A stretch of 64,000 nt of DNA, from positions 13,139,892-13,203,891 of the forward strand of contig CM030714.1 of the NCBI GenBank assembly GCA_017979445.1. Reading direction: 5' to 3'. Below the pieces are notes generated by a model. That model was given only the letters and a program-made list of their open reading frames with translations. It was not told the origin of the DNA and did no database searches. A program made the position numbers and the translations under genes. This document shows positions 45,087 to 56,066 of this stretch, piece by piece (position 1 is the stretch's first letter; each line of letters starts with the position of its first letter). This DNA comes from Akebia trifoliata (Eukaryota; Streptophyta; Magnoliopsida; Ranunculales; Lardizabalaceae).

Positions 45087-45943
45087 AGGCGCACCACAGA
45101 TCTCATTAAAATGAAACCCTATCGAAAGACCCTCAATGGTTATTTTGTGAAAGAAGGAGAAGACTTCCGTTACTGTGGGTTCTCAAAACCGTTCATTGAT
45201 CACATCATAGGTACTCGTCTGTCGGGGTTTGAAATCTTATTTGGCATGGAATGGCCTGAAAAGGAAGCAAGCACAGAAGTTAAAGAGAAGAAAGTTGAAG
45301 ACTGGCAGCTCGATCTGGACTCCCTCAACATTGATCAACTATTCATTGAAGATCGTAGCGTCTTAGTGTTGTCAGTTGAGAAAGGGATCCAAATCCTCAG
45401 TCTGTAATCAAACCCCCTATTGGGTGTCTCTCAAATTATCATGTAATTAGTCTTGTGTTGTATGTCAAGGCTGGGTCTGTCGGTCCCATTAGTCCTATTA
45501 AGTCTGACATGCCAGTTGAGTCCTTTATTTTTGTTGAGTCGAGCAAGTTAGTTGTTTCTGCTGAGTCTGTTTTTCCTACTGAGTCAAGTGAGTCTGTCAA
45601 GTCTGCAATGAGTCCTGTTACCCCATCTCTTTTCAATGAAATGAAAGAAATTTTTGATTACCCCGAGTGCAATAATAGTTTAACTAATAATCTGGCTTCG
45701 GAGGGAGAATCTTCTGACGAAGAACCTCCCTATGAAATAATCAAATTACTTGAACAAGAAGAGGAATGTCGAGCTCAACCTCTAATAGAGGAAGTAGAGG
45801 TTATCAACCTTAGAACAAAAGAAAGTCCTCAAGAAATTTGGATAGGGGTCACTTTATCTCCCGATGAACGCAAAGGGATAGTAGACTTACTCAGAAAGTT
45901 CAAAGACGTGTTCGCGTGGTCTTATGAGGATATGTGGGGGTAA
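45087..45943 (+). pseudogene. Linker between G-patch and RT, element B
   Basis: Two open pieces (45111-45407 and 45455-45943). The first has KTLNGYFVKEGEDFRYCGF, a known feature of Tat polyproteins. The second is acidic and Ser-rich, ending EVINLRTKESPQEIWIG and FKDVFAWSYEDM, the usual entry to Tat RT. The frame breaks directly after DM (45943). Ogre elements have been reported to splice an intron in this general area; I see no convincing splice pair here. Confidence 0.65.
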
Positions 45944-47300
45944 GTACAGATATTGTTCAACATTGGATTCCGTTATATCCTGTTGCTCGACCAATCAAAC
46001 AGAAACTTCGACGTATGAAGTCAGAATGGACTCTAAAAATTAAAGAAGAAGTTACGAAGCAGATTAACGCTGGATTTTTGGAAATAGTATAATACCCTGA
46101 GTGGATTGCTAATGTCGTCCCAGTGCCGAAAAAGGATGGAAAAGTTAGAATGTGTGTGGATTTCAGAGACCTAAACAAAGCAAGCTCAAATGATAGTTTC
46201 CCTTTACCACACAGATATTCTAGTGGACAATACAGCAGGACACGCTTTGTTGTCCTTCATGGATGGTTTTTTGGGGTACAATCAAATAAAAATGGATCCT
46301 CGAGATATGCAAAAAATGTCGTTCATCACAAAATAGGGAACCTTCTGCTACAAGGTCATGCCTTTTGGTTTGAAGAACGTTGGAGCCACATATCAAAGAG
46401 CAGCCACGACTTTACTACATGACATGATACATAAGGAAGTCGAAATCTATGTAAATGATATGATAGTCAAATCTAAGGAACGACTGGGGCATGTTACTGC
46501 GTTAGAAAAGTTTCTCACAAGGATTCAAAAGTACCAACTCCGCCTCAAACCGCAGAAATGCGTATTTGGAGTAACTTCTAGAAAACTATTGGGATTTATG
46601 GTCAGTCAGAGAGGGATCGAAGTAGACCCTATGAAGATTAAAGCTATCCAAGAGATGCCGCCGCCTGAGACTGAAAAGCAAATTCAAGGTTTTCTAGGAA
46701 AAATCCAGTATGTTAGCAGATTCATCGCCCAACTCACCAACGTCTGTGAACCTATTTTCAAACTTCTCAAGAAGAATGAACCAACAGTTTGGAATGAGCA
46801 ATGTCAAAAGGCTTCCGACCAAGTCAAGGAGTATCTCTTGAACCCACCTATTTTGGTTCCACCCACATCGGATGAACCACTTCTTCTTTATCTGTCAGTC
46901 ACAAAAGGAGTTATGAGATGCATGCTTGCACAGTATGACAAAGATACTCGCAAAGAAAGGGCTATATACTACATCAGTAAAAAGATGTTAGAGTATGAAC
47001 AAAAGTATTCAGCCCTGGAAAAAATTTGCTTGGCACTAGTATGGACTACTTAGAAACTTCGACACTATATGTTATCTCATTCAATTATCTTGTTATCTCG
47101 GATGAATCCTCTCAAGTATATTTTCAAGAAACCGGCACTGACAGGGAGAATCGCACGATGGTTATTGTTGTTATCAGAGTTTGACATCACGCATATTACA
47201 CAGAAGTCTATCAAGGGGAGAGCTGTAGCAGAATACTTGGCAGATCACCCTGTAGTAGAAGGAATAAGGCTTGTTGATCAATTCCCAGATGAGAACATCT
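45944..47300 (+). pseudogene. Reverse transcriptase and RNase H of element B
   Basis: RT palm/fingers: VVPVPKKDGKVRMCVDFRDL (46110-46170), FMDG and GYNQIKMD (46255-46300), MPFGLKNVGATYQRA (46355-46400). The active-site box reads YVND (46450-46461) where YVDD is expected, removing one metal-binding Asp. Thumb/connection: KLLGFMVSQRGIE and IQGFLGKIQYVSRF. RNase H of the usual gypsy type follows (YYISKKMLEYEQKYSALEK near 46980), with a TAG at 47050 and KSIKGRAVAEYLADHP near 47200. Further damage: a TAA near 46090, a frameshift near 46195 and a TAG near 46334. Confidence 0.85.
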
Positions 47301-47314
47301 TGCACGTTAAAGAA

Positions 47315-47824
47315 GAACTGCAGAACCAAACATGGCAGTTGTACTTTGATGGAGCAGCCAATCAAAATGGGTATGGAATAGGGGCAGTCCTATTTTCTCC
47401 GGAAGGATGCCACATTCCTATCGCTATTAAATTAGCCTTTTTAAACACTAATAACACGGCTGAATATGAGGCATGCATCGCGGGGCTTGAAGCTGCTTTG
47501 AACCTGGGCATTACAGAAATTGAAGTGTTTGGGGATTCAGCCTTGGTCATACATCAGTCATTGGAAGAATAGAAGACTAGGGATGAAAAGTTGAAACCTT
47601 ATCATGAGTATTTGTTAAACTTAGTCAGTAAGTTTAAAGCTATCATGTTTCAATACTTGTCAAGGGAGGATAACAGATTTGCTGACTCCTTAGCAACTTT
47701 ATCTTCAATGATCCATTTACCCCCCGGCATGGAATTGAGGTCGATCACTGTCGAAGTCAGAAACAAACCCGTATACTGCCATCAGATCAACATTGCTACT
47801 CGACTACCCGATGGAAAGTCATAG
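47315..47824 (+). pseudogene. Archaeal-type second RNase H of element B
   Basis: WQLYFDGAANQNGYGIGAVL, then NNTAEYEACIAGLEAALNLG and VFGDSALVIHQ: the Asp, Glu and Asp of the RNase H active site are visible. After a TAG at 47570 the domain continues with YLSREDNRFADSLATLSSM, supplying the last Asp. A second RNase H of this type placed between the normal RNase H and integrase is the hallmark of the plant Tat clade. The stop replaces a position usually Trp (TGG to TAG would be a G to A change). Confidence 0.85.
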
Positions 47825-49067
47825 TACACAGATATAAAGAGAGTGTAGGTAAAACAAGAATTCCCAGAAGAAGCATCGAGGAAGGAACGACAAACCCTAT
47901 TAAGATTAGCATCTCAATTCATCCTGTGCGCAGGAAGTTTATATAAAAGGTCTTATGATGTGATTCATTTGTCGTGTGTTGATGAAGATCAAGCTGAACA
48001 GATAATGGTTGAACTACACTCAGGAGAATATGATCCTCACATGAGTGGGAAAATGTTAGCTAAGAAAATTATGAGACAAGGATACTACTGGCCCACGATG
48101 GAAACAGATTGTTATCACATGGTCAAAACTTGTCATAAATGCCAAATACATGCGAACCTTATACATGTGCCACCATCTCAATTAGTCGGTCTGACTTCAC
48201 CATGGCCATTCTCAGTCTGGGGAATTGAAATTATCTGTAAAATATCGCCTAAGGCATCAAACGAGCATGAATACATTCTAGTTGCCATCGATTATTTTAC
48301 CAAATGGGTCGAATCTGCCTCTTATGCTGTCCTCACTACATCTCGAGTTGCAAAGTTTATCCAAACAAACATCATTAGTCGATACGGGATACCTTCAGAG
48401 TTGATCTCTGATAACGGGTCGCACTTCAAAGCTGTGGTTATTAAATTGTGTTCAAACTTTAAAATCTCACATCATAAATCATCTCCTTATCGCCCTCAAA
48501 CTAATGGAGTAGTCAAAGCAGCTAATAAGAATCTTAAGACTGATACTCAGGAAAATGTGTCAATCACATCGAGATTGATCAGAAAAACTGCCATTTGCAC
48601 TATGGGCATATCAAACTTCAATCCGATCATCTACTGGAGCTACTCCCTACTCCTTAGTGTATGGCATGGAAGGAGTCTTGCCAGTTGAAATGGAGATTCC
48701 GTCTCTTAGGGTTTTGTTAGAAAGTCAGTTTTCAGAAGCGGATTGGGTTCGCCAACGGTATGAAGAATTTAATTTGATCGAAGAAAAACGACTAAGAGCG
48801 TTGTAGCACGTGCAAGCTTATCAAAGAAAAGTCGCCCGCGTATTTGACAAAAAGATCAAGGCCCATCACTTACAAGTCGGGGATTTAGTACTCAAAGAGA
48901 ATCGGGCACCTATCTTTGACCCTAGAGGGAAGTTCAAACCAAATTGGGGAGGTCCATTCATCATCAAGGAAATATTACCGGGAAAAGCTGTCAGACTTCA
49001 AGATCTTGATGGAATCGAATTACTAGAACCAACCAACCTTGATCAAATCAAACGGTACTACATTTAA
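47825..49067 (+). pseudogene. Integrase of element B
   Basis: Zinc-binding domain: H-rich stretch HSGEYDPHMSG and CHKC (about 48020-48145). Core: the first catalytic position reads WGIEIICK (48218-48241), Glu instead of Asp. The second Asp is present in ISDNGSHF (about 48408). The third position reads NGVVKAANK (about 48505), Lys instead of Glu. A frameshift near 48540 moves the remaining core (PVEMEIPS near 48690) to another frame. The C-terminal domain is open at 48810-49067 (LQVGDLVLKENRAPIFDP, ending RYYI). Stops also lie at 47822 and 47847. Catalytically dead on two of three acidic residues. Confidence 0.88.
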
Positions 49068-50580
49068 GGAGGCCATCTTTGGCCGAATCAATTCTTCTAT
49101 TACCCAGTTCAATATATCCTTTCTCAACCCCTTTGCAGCCTTTTCAAAAAGAAAAATTATGCCTTTTTCTTTCTCAGCCCGATCACCTAACCTAGGGGAG
49201 GGAAGATTCGAACTACGTTTTGGTCTAATCCCAAAATTTTGGGGTACGTAGGCAACCTGAGAAGTTACTTCAGGCCCGACCACATCAAAATAAAAAAAAT
49301 CTATTTCCCCACACCATAAAAAATCTAAAAAGAAAAAAAAATTCAAAAGAAAAAGAAATATCATCCAAAATGGGGAAGAAAATTTAAGAAAAAAAATAAT
49401 TTAAAAGGAAATACTACACAAGGGACATTAAGATTTTTGAGCCTCAAAATTCCTTTCTTTTTATGCCCAATCCTAAGCCTACCCATAAAAGTCCTCCTAA
49501 GTATCGTGCAGATAGTAAAGCATGATCAGACAGCAATTCCATACGGAAAAAAAATAAAAAAAAGGCCTGCTAGGTTGAAAATCTGAAAAGGGCGACTTAG
49601 GCAAAAGTTAAGGCAAGCTCGCAAGGTTGAAAATCCAAAAGGACAACTTTGGCAACAATCAGAGTAAAGAAAAAAAGAAAGCTCGCTAGATTGAAAACCT
49701 GAAAATGCAATCTAGGCAAAAGTTAGAGTAACAAAGCAAAATAGAAGAAAAGCTAAGAATGGTTCGAGCTGAAGCATTAGAAGTCCGAATAATCAAGTTC
49801 AATACTTAGCTTAAACTAGGCATGGACTCAGAAGCCACAAGTATCTTGTTTACGATCGATCTGAAAATTTTTGCTTCCCCAAGTGAACAAAGAGAGAGAA
49901 GGGTGAATTATATGATGAGTCTCAAAAGGAAATAATTTTGTTCTCTTGAGCCTGACTCAAAACCTTCAATAAAATTAATCAAAATTAAAAGTTGGATCTT
50001 TATTGCGCTTGTGGTAATCAAATATTTCAAACCTTCATACAAGGGGCATTTTCTTTTTCTTCTAAATATGTAATTTCCCCCTTATACCAGGGGCATTTTT
50101 TTAATTTTTGCATGATGTGTTCAATTATCTTCAATGCCATGTTTATTGTCAAACTAGGGGCATTTTGTTTTGAGCAATGTTAATTCTAAAAGATAATGGG
50201 TACTCCAAGCTTAAGGTTACCCTCTTGATAACAGTTTTTCGAAAAACCTTTGAGGTTCAATAGAAATAAAAACTCAGGCTTTAAATTCATAAAACTTTTG
50301 GATAAAACCTTGAGGTTCAAACAAAAGCACTTCGGATCTCACATTTGACTGTGCCCAGAGAGTAACTAATAATTCATTTACCTAGAGTAGAAGATATGGC
50401 ATTCTTTCGTTCCTAGATTCTTTTCCAGATCCATTCATTCTTGGAATCGATCATTTCTCTTCCAGATTCATTATCTTCTAGATTTATTCGTTCTCTGATT
50501 CATTTTAATTAGTCTTCTCCAAATTCATTCATTCTTTCCCAAATTCCTTCATTTCTTTGCCAGTTTTGCTCAGATGCCGC
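49068..50580 (+). other. Post-integrase region of element B
   Basis: Noncoding and shared with A (30095 on), F (32553-33840) and D. 49276 (GACCACATCAAAATAAA) is where the deletion in F joins. The hairpin units are at 49560-49740, followed by CCTTCATACAAGGGGCATTTT-type short repeats (50030-50170). The region ends at the first unit of the 33-bp array, into which solo LTR G is inserted. Confidence 0.75.
49560..49740 (+). repeat. Hairpin units after integrase, element B
   Basis: Three units. The last has arms CTAGATTG (49686-49693) and CAATCTAG (49708-49715), perfectly paired over 8 bp; in F the corresponding unit has CTAGATCG/CGATCTAG, so both arms differ in step. The middle unit closes with TCC/GGA inside. 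Confidence 0.78.
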
Positions 50581-52326
50581 TGTAGACACCCCATTTTTGC
50601 ATCTGCCTGATTAATCAACTCGTCAACTCGATCGCAATGATTCTCAATGATGGATGTTTATTCCATTACTTTATTTTGTTACCAGATATGTTTCAGAAAT
50701 CCGGATGAGGTATCTCGAACTAACAAAACATTAGAAACCACGCTACGCTAGGAAAATACGACTCCAGAAACATAGAAATCATCATTTTACAAATAAAAAG
50801 AAGCTTCACGATAAAAATCACTAAAAATTGACCAAATTACCAAAATACCCCTAATCTTAAAATAACCCTAGAGCCTACGTAACGATTAGGAAAACCTATT
50901 CAAACACATAAAACAACAAATTGAAACCAAATAAATTATTTTACCAATTTTAACAGAATTTGACAAAATTACGAAAATGCCCCTCATAAAGTTTATGACC
51001 ATTTCACACAAAAATTTCATAAATGACACAAATCAATATTTTCATTGAATTCCTTACGAAAAATCTATTCTAAAACATCCTAGAACATTAAAAATCGACT
51101 TAAAACGTGAAAAGTCCTCTCCAGGGGCAAAACGGTAATTTCACAATTTTCATAATTAAAAATTTTGAAATTAATAAATAAAACATTAAATAATTAAAAT
51201 AAAACATTAATGAAATTAATTTAAAATTTTGAACTAAAAAAATCGATCAATCGGACTCTCATGAAAAATTGTTGAGGGTTCGTGAGATATTTCTTTAAGG
51301 ACCCCTCCATTTGGGGGTCCAAAGAATTAAAGATATAATAGAAGAGGGTTCTCCAAAAAATTAAAGTCAATCAAACAAGACTAAGGTCAAGGTATTAAAG
51401 TCAATCAAGTAAGACTAAAGTTAAAATTAAAATCAATTAAACAAGACTAAAGTCAAGATATTAAAAGTCAATCAATTAAGACTAAAGTCAAAATATTAAA
51501 AGTCAATCAAATAAAATCAAAAGTCAAAACCCTAATAGAGTTCTAATTAAATAATAACTCTATCTAATAGAGTTCTAACTAAAACACAATTCTACCTAAA
51601 ACAATTCTAATTAAAACACAACTCTACCTAAAATAATTCTAACTAAAACACAGCTCTAATTAAAAGAACTCCAATTAAACACTAACTCTATCTAAATCAA
51701 CCCTTAAAAAAATCTATAAATAGGGGTCCTCACACCCTATTTTCGTATCAAATCAAAAACCCTAAGAAAAGTAGGTATAAAAGCCCCCCTAGCCTCCCAT
51801 AAACCCTAGTTTTGGAGCCTCAACTCTTTACTTAACATCCCTTCTTCGATTTTAGCCTAAAAAATACCTAAAAGCCCTTCAAAAACACCCCAAAATCTAT
51901 AAAAAACTCAAAGAAATCAGATCCAAGAAAAAATAGATACCTTGCCTCGGAGATCGGAAATCAAATCTGGAGACAGAACGAAGCAAGAAGTACAGTACAA
52001 GGAGTAATTTTTATCAGATCTGAGGGAACAAAGTCTTTGCTATCGGAAAGGTATAACTTCTTATTCTTTTTATTATTATATGGGTTTTTTAGCAATGTGA
52101 CTTATTTGAAAAATTAGTAGAGACCGGCTTTGGCCGGGCGGGGTTGGTGCCTAACACCTTCCAACCCCGTAACATGATCCTCGAATTCAGTTTTTCTGTT
52201 CTAGATTAGTCCTTTATCTGTTTAGAGTCATTGATCGGTTCCTAGACCGTAATAACTAGGTAGCGACTCCCAAACCTCAAGGGTCAAAAGTGGATCTGCG
52301 CACCCCGCAGATCGAGGGAGCTTTCA
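50581..52326 (+). mobile_element. Solo LTR G (family 1)
   Basis: 1746 bp, TGTAGACACC to GGAGCTTTCA, with TSDs GCCGC (50576-50580) and GCCGT (52327-52331), one mismatch, inside the first unit of the 33-bp array of B. No internal region. TATA box at 51715-51723, core hairpin at 52139-52169. The terminal hairpin has changed arms GATCTGCG and CGCAGATC, still perfectly paired. Confidence 0.93.
52296..52316 (+). other. Terminal U5 hairpin of solo LTR G, compensated variant
   Basis: Arms GATCTGCG and CGCAGATC with a 5-nt loop. Other copies have GATCCGCG and CGCGGATC; the two changes compensate. Confidence 0.75.
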
Positions 52327-52640
52327 GCCGTCAAGGGTTATCTTGGATTTTGCTCAGTTGCCACCAAGGGTTATCTTGGATTTTGCTCAGATGCCGTCAA
52401 GGGTTATCTTGGATTTTGCTCAGTTGCCACCAAGGGTTATCTTGGATTTTGCTCAGATGCCGCCAAGGGTTATCTTGGATTTTGCTCAGTTGCCGCCAAG
52501 GGTTATCTTGGATTTTGCTCAGATGCCGCCAAGGGTTATCTTGAATTTTGCTCAGTTGCCGCCAAAGGTTATCTTGAATTTTGCTCAGATGCCGCCAAGG
52601 GTTATCTTGGATTTTGCTCAGTTACCGCCGAGTATTTTCT
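52327..52640 (+). repeat. 33-bp tandem array, element B
   Basis: About nine to ten copies of the CCGCCAAGGGTTATCTTGG unit, alternating GCTCAGTTGCC and GCTCAGATGCC starts (a 66-bp higher-order period). One copy has lost part of the stem (CCAAAGG, near 52563). Followed by shorter TTATGCTCAGT repeats to about 52745. Confidence 0.9.
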
Positions 52641-52744
52641 CAGAATTATGATCAGTTTATGCTCAGATTATGCTCAGTTATGCTCAGTTTATGCTCAGTC
52701 TATGCTTAGTTTATGCTCAGATTTATATTCATTTTATGCTCAGA

Positions 52745-53047
52745 TTTTATTCAGTTCCAACTTAATCTCTTTGAAATTTATCTCAGATTTTAAGTCACAC
52801 ACTTGCACAGTTGTTACATTAGTCAAGGAGAGTTTGCTAAAATTCAAGGATTTGACACTGCCAGTGAGAGCTCTCGCTCAAGGACCTGACATTTTTTAAT
52901 TCGAGGAGAGTTTTACCCTCAAGGATTCGAACACCCCGACGAATTGCTAAATCAAGCTACAAAATGAACTGTCACTAGCTTTGGCATTCGGATATCGCAC
53001 TATCTACCAAAATAGATTTGCTATCTAGTTTGCTTTAACCCTCTACC
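52745..53047 (+). other. Conserved 3' tail of element B
   Basis: Contains CAAGGATTTGACACTGCCAG, then GACGAATTGCTAAATC and GAACTGTCACTAGCTTTGGC, which recur nearly unchanged in F (35400-35650), A (39430-39660), D (9223-9480, minus) and E (58931-59170, minus). Such conservation in noncoding sequence next to the polypurine tract suggests a cis role. No ORF common to the copies. Confidence 0.7.
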
Positions 53048-53060
53048 AAAGAGGGGCATC
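53048..53060 (+). promoter_or_regulatory. Polypurine tract of element B
   Basis: AAAGAGGGGCATC immediately before the 3' LTR. Confidence 0.85.
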
Positions 53061-54238
53061 TGTAGACACCCCATTTTTGCATCCGCCTGATTAATCAACT
53101 CGTCAACCCGATCGCAACGGTTCCCGATGATGGATGTTTATTCTATTGCTTTATTTTGTTACCAGATATGTTTCAGAAATCCGGATGAGGTATCTCGAAC
53201 TGACAAAACCTTAGAAACCACGTTACGCTAGGAAAATACGACCTCAGAAACATAGAAATCATCATTTTTCAAACAAAAAGAAGTTTCATGATAAAAATCA
53301 CTAAAAATTGATCAAATTACCAAAATACCCCTAACATCAAAACAACCCTAGAGCCTACATTACGCTTAGAAAAATCCTTTCGAACACATAAAACAACAAA
53401 TCGGAACTAAATAAATCATTTCGTCAATTTTCACAAAATTTGACAAAATTACGAAAATACCCCTCATAAAGTTCACAACCATTTTACACAAAAAATTTCA
53501 TAAATGACACAAACCAATATTCCCATTGAATTCCTTACAAAAAACCAATTCTAAAACATCCTATAACATCAAAAACCGACTTGAAACGCGAAAAGTCCTC
53601 TCCGGGGGCAAAACAGTAATTTCACAATTTTTACAATTAAAATTTTTGAAATTAATAAATAAAACATTAAATAATTAAAGTGAAACATTAGTGAAGTTAA
53701 TTTAAAATTTTAAACTAAAAAAATCGATCAATCAGGCTCTCAGGCAAAATTGTTGAGGGTTCGCAAGATATTTCTTTAAGGACCCCTCCATTTGGGGGTC
53801 CAAAGAATTAAAGATATAATAGAGGGGGGTTCTCCAAAAAATTAAAGTCAATCAAGTAAGACTAAAGTAAAAAATTAAAGTCAATCAAGTAAAACTAAAG
53901 TCAAGATATTAAAAGTCAACCAATTAAGACTAAAGTCAAAGTATTAAAGTCAATCAAATAAGACCAAAAGTCAAAATCCTAATAGTGTTCTAATTAAATA
54001 ATAACTTTATTGAATAGAGTTCTAACTAAAATATAACTCTACCTAAAATAATTCTAATTAAAATATAACTCTACTTAAAACAATTCTAACGAAAATACAA
54101 CTCTAACTAAAAGAATTCTAATTAAACACTAATTCTATCCAAATCAACCCTTAAAAAAAATCTATAAATAGGTGGCGACTCCCAAACCTCAATGGTCAAA
54201 AGCGGATCTGCGCACCCAACGGATCGAGGGCGCTTTCA
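53061..54238 (+). mobile_element. 3' LTR of element B, internally deleted
   Basis: 1178 bp. Collinear with the 5' LTR except for a 541-bp deletion between two TAGG tetramers, joining the TATA box (54163-54171) directly to TGGCGACTCC. The terminal hairpin is damaged (ACCCAACGGATC). Followed by TSD TAAAG. Confidence 0.92.
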
Positions 54239-54243
54239 TAAAG

Positions 54244-54754
54244 CTCCGATTTTGACAATTCGTGAGTCATCTTCAGTACCAAGATTGATTAAATTAGTAT
54301 CTTCAATATTTGACTGAATACCTTTCTCGTGACCTTCCACAAAATTTTTGATTTCTTTAGGTGAGTACTCTATTTCGTCTTCCAACTCTTCTTCGATCTC
54401 CATGAGGTCAAAGTCGAGTTTGAAGTCGAAATCGTACTCCTCCCTTTCAAACTTCGTTCTATATGAGTACTCATTTAATCGAGATAAGTCCATTGAAAAC
54501 TTTTTTTTTATTTTTGGAAAATATCTATTTTTTGTAATTTTGAAATTTTTTTTATTTTTTATTTTATTTTGGGATGTGTTTTTATTTTTTTGATTTTTGA
54601 GAAATATTTGATTTTTTATTATTTTCGGATATTTAAAATAAGAAGAACAATCATGTAAATTTATTTGTAAAGATAAAGAGGCCTCAAAATATTCTTTCCC
54701 TGAGAACGAGGGCTCATTATGTTCCTCAGGCAAATTAAAATTGTCTAATGACAT
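54244..54754 (-). pseudogene. Element C: linker before RT
   Basis: Minus-strand open frame of 172 codons, from MSLDNFNLPEEHNEPSF to NLGTEDDSRIVKIGAL, the segment that in Tat elements leads into RT; B is inserted exactly after it. The middle (about 54490-54650) is extremely A-rich on the sense strand and encodes a Lys/Asn/Ile/Phe-rich insert (KNQKNKNTSQNKIKNKKNF) unlike Tat relatives known to me, apparently a slippage expansion that has stayed in frame. Confidence 0.7.
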
Positions 54755-55664
54755 TTTATTTTGAAGGCTTCTACGGCCTCAATGGTGATAAGGAATTCCT
54801 TCCAATTGTTCAGAATCTCCCCTTCTCGGACTGGGTAGATGAGGTGGGAAGTGGTTCCCTTGGTGGTTCGGGGATGACAATTACTTCTAGCTAACCAATG
54901 TCAGGGTCGAGTATGGTCCCTCTGAAGTTGGATGGAACAATGACTGATGTCTAGTCAATGTTGGTGGGAAACGGTAAATCATTCTTCTTGCTCATAACGA
55001 TTTTTACTTTCACAGGCTCTCTTATTATCTCTTGTGGGCTCTCGTTGGAATCCCCATTGAATAGGATATCAATGCCATCCATGAGAGAGAGTTGGGACTC
55101 AACAACTGAGTCTTCTTGAATGCGGTTGGCTTTGAGACTTATAAACCTTGGCTTTCTTGTTGGCTTTGGTGGCAGTTGTTCTGATAGGCTGTCGGGTCTG
55201 AATTGTGATTTCGGAAAATTGACGCTGATATGAGGGACCTTGCCTAAATTTCAGATGTTTGGTTCACGATTTTTTTTCTTGCTAATCGGAGTTCCCTCCT
55301 TTTATCATTCATATTCGATATATCATTTTTTGTAGGTCTGAATCCTAAATTGAAATAAGGGGTGTATTTGTTTGCCGTAACCAGCATAGCCTTCCCCTTT
55401 TCACTTGGCCCTAACCCTTTTCTAGGTTGGTAACCTGCCTTCTTTAGGACCTATTCGATCATCAGATTTTCCCTTGATAATTTTACCTTTACTTTTTCTT
55501 TTCCCTTATTGATGTGATTAATGATAACAAGTTGATAGGGGTGGTATAATGTCTTGTCCTTCGTCATTTTTGTCTATAAAAGGAACGTCAAGGGATCTTC
55601 CCATCGAGATCAGGATTTCTGCTAAAACTGATATCATCCTTTGTCCCATTATAAACTTGACCCT
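54755..55664 (-). pseudogene. Element C: G-patch and following linker
   Basis: Minus strand, several frames. GYQPRKGLGPSEKGKA and FNLGFRPT (about 55345-55450) form the G-patch-like segment. Downstream are Pro/Ser-rich pieces without clear identity. Multiple stops. Confidence 0.65.
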
Positions 55665-56066
55665 CTAGTACAAAAAGGAAGGTACCATTCCCGTAATGTG
55701 GATCCATGACTTTCCTAATAGCAAGTTGAATGTTGTCGATATTTCTATGACCTTGAAGGTACAAGGGCCTATAGTGATTGGTAGGTCCACTTCTCCTAGA
55801 GAATCTCTTCTTGAGCTATTGAAGCCTCGGACGACTTTGTTATTAGGCTTGACATGCGACCAGTTCGCATTGAGTTTGCAGAAGGTTTCCAAAGGAAAAA
55901 CATTGAGGGCCGAGCTATTATCAATAAATACTCTGGTGACCATCATGCCTTTACATATGACTATGATATTTAACGGTTCCACGTGCCTTCGTCCTTCTAG
56001 CACGAATTCTTTTTCCATGAATTCAATGGGGTTGAGAGCCATTATTTGACTTATTATTTGTTCCAA
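55665..56066 (-). pseudogene. Element C: protease
   Basis: 133 codons open on the minus strand. FIDNSSALNVFP is the retropepsin active site; Tat proteases usually have Gly where the second Ser-side residue stands, so it may be altered. LPITIGPCTFKVIEIS and FNLLLGKSWIH follow, the flap/C-terminal part. A TAG ends it after PSFLY, but recognisable sequence continues in the same frame (RVKFIMG). Better preserved than the protease of B. Confidence 0.78.

Larger units (their letters stand above)
20145..54238 (+). mobile_element. Element B, Tat-type LTR retrotransposon with nested insertions
   Basis: Outer limits are a 5' LTR (20145-21862) and a 3' LTR (53061-54238), flanked by TSDs TAGAG (20140-20144) and TAAAG (54239-54243), one mismatch. 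Element A occupies 24528-41234 in its leader and solo LTR G 50581-52326 in its 3' array. Removing these leaves about 15.6 kb: leader, ORF1, gag, protease remnant, G-patch, RT, RNase H, archaeal-type RNase H, integrase, hairpin units, 33-bp array, polypurine tract. This order is that of the Tat/Ogre group. All coding parts are broken. Confidence 0.9.
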
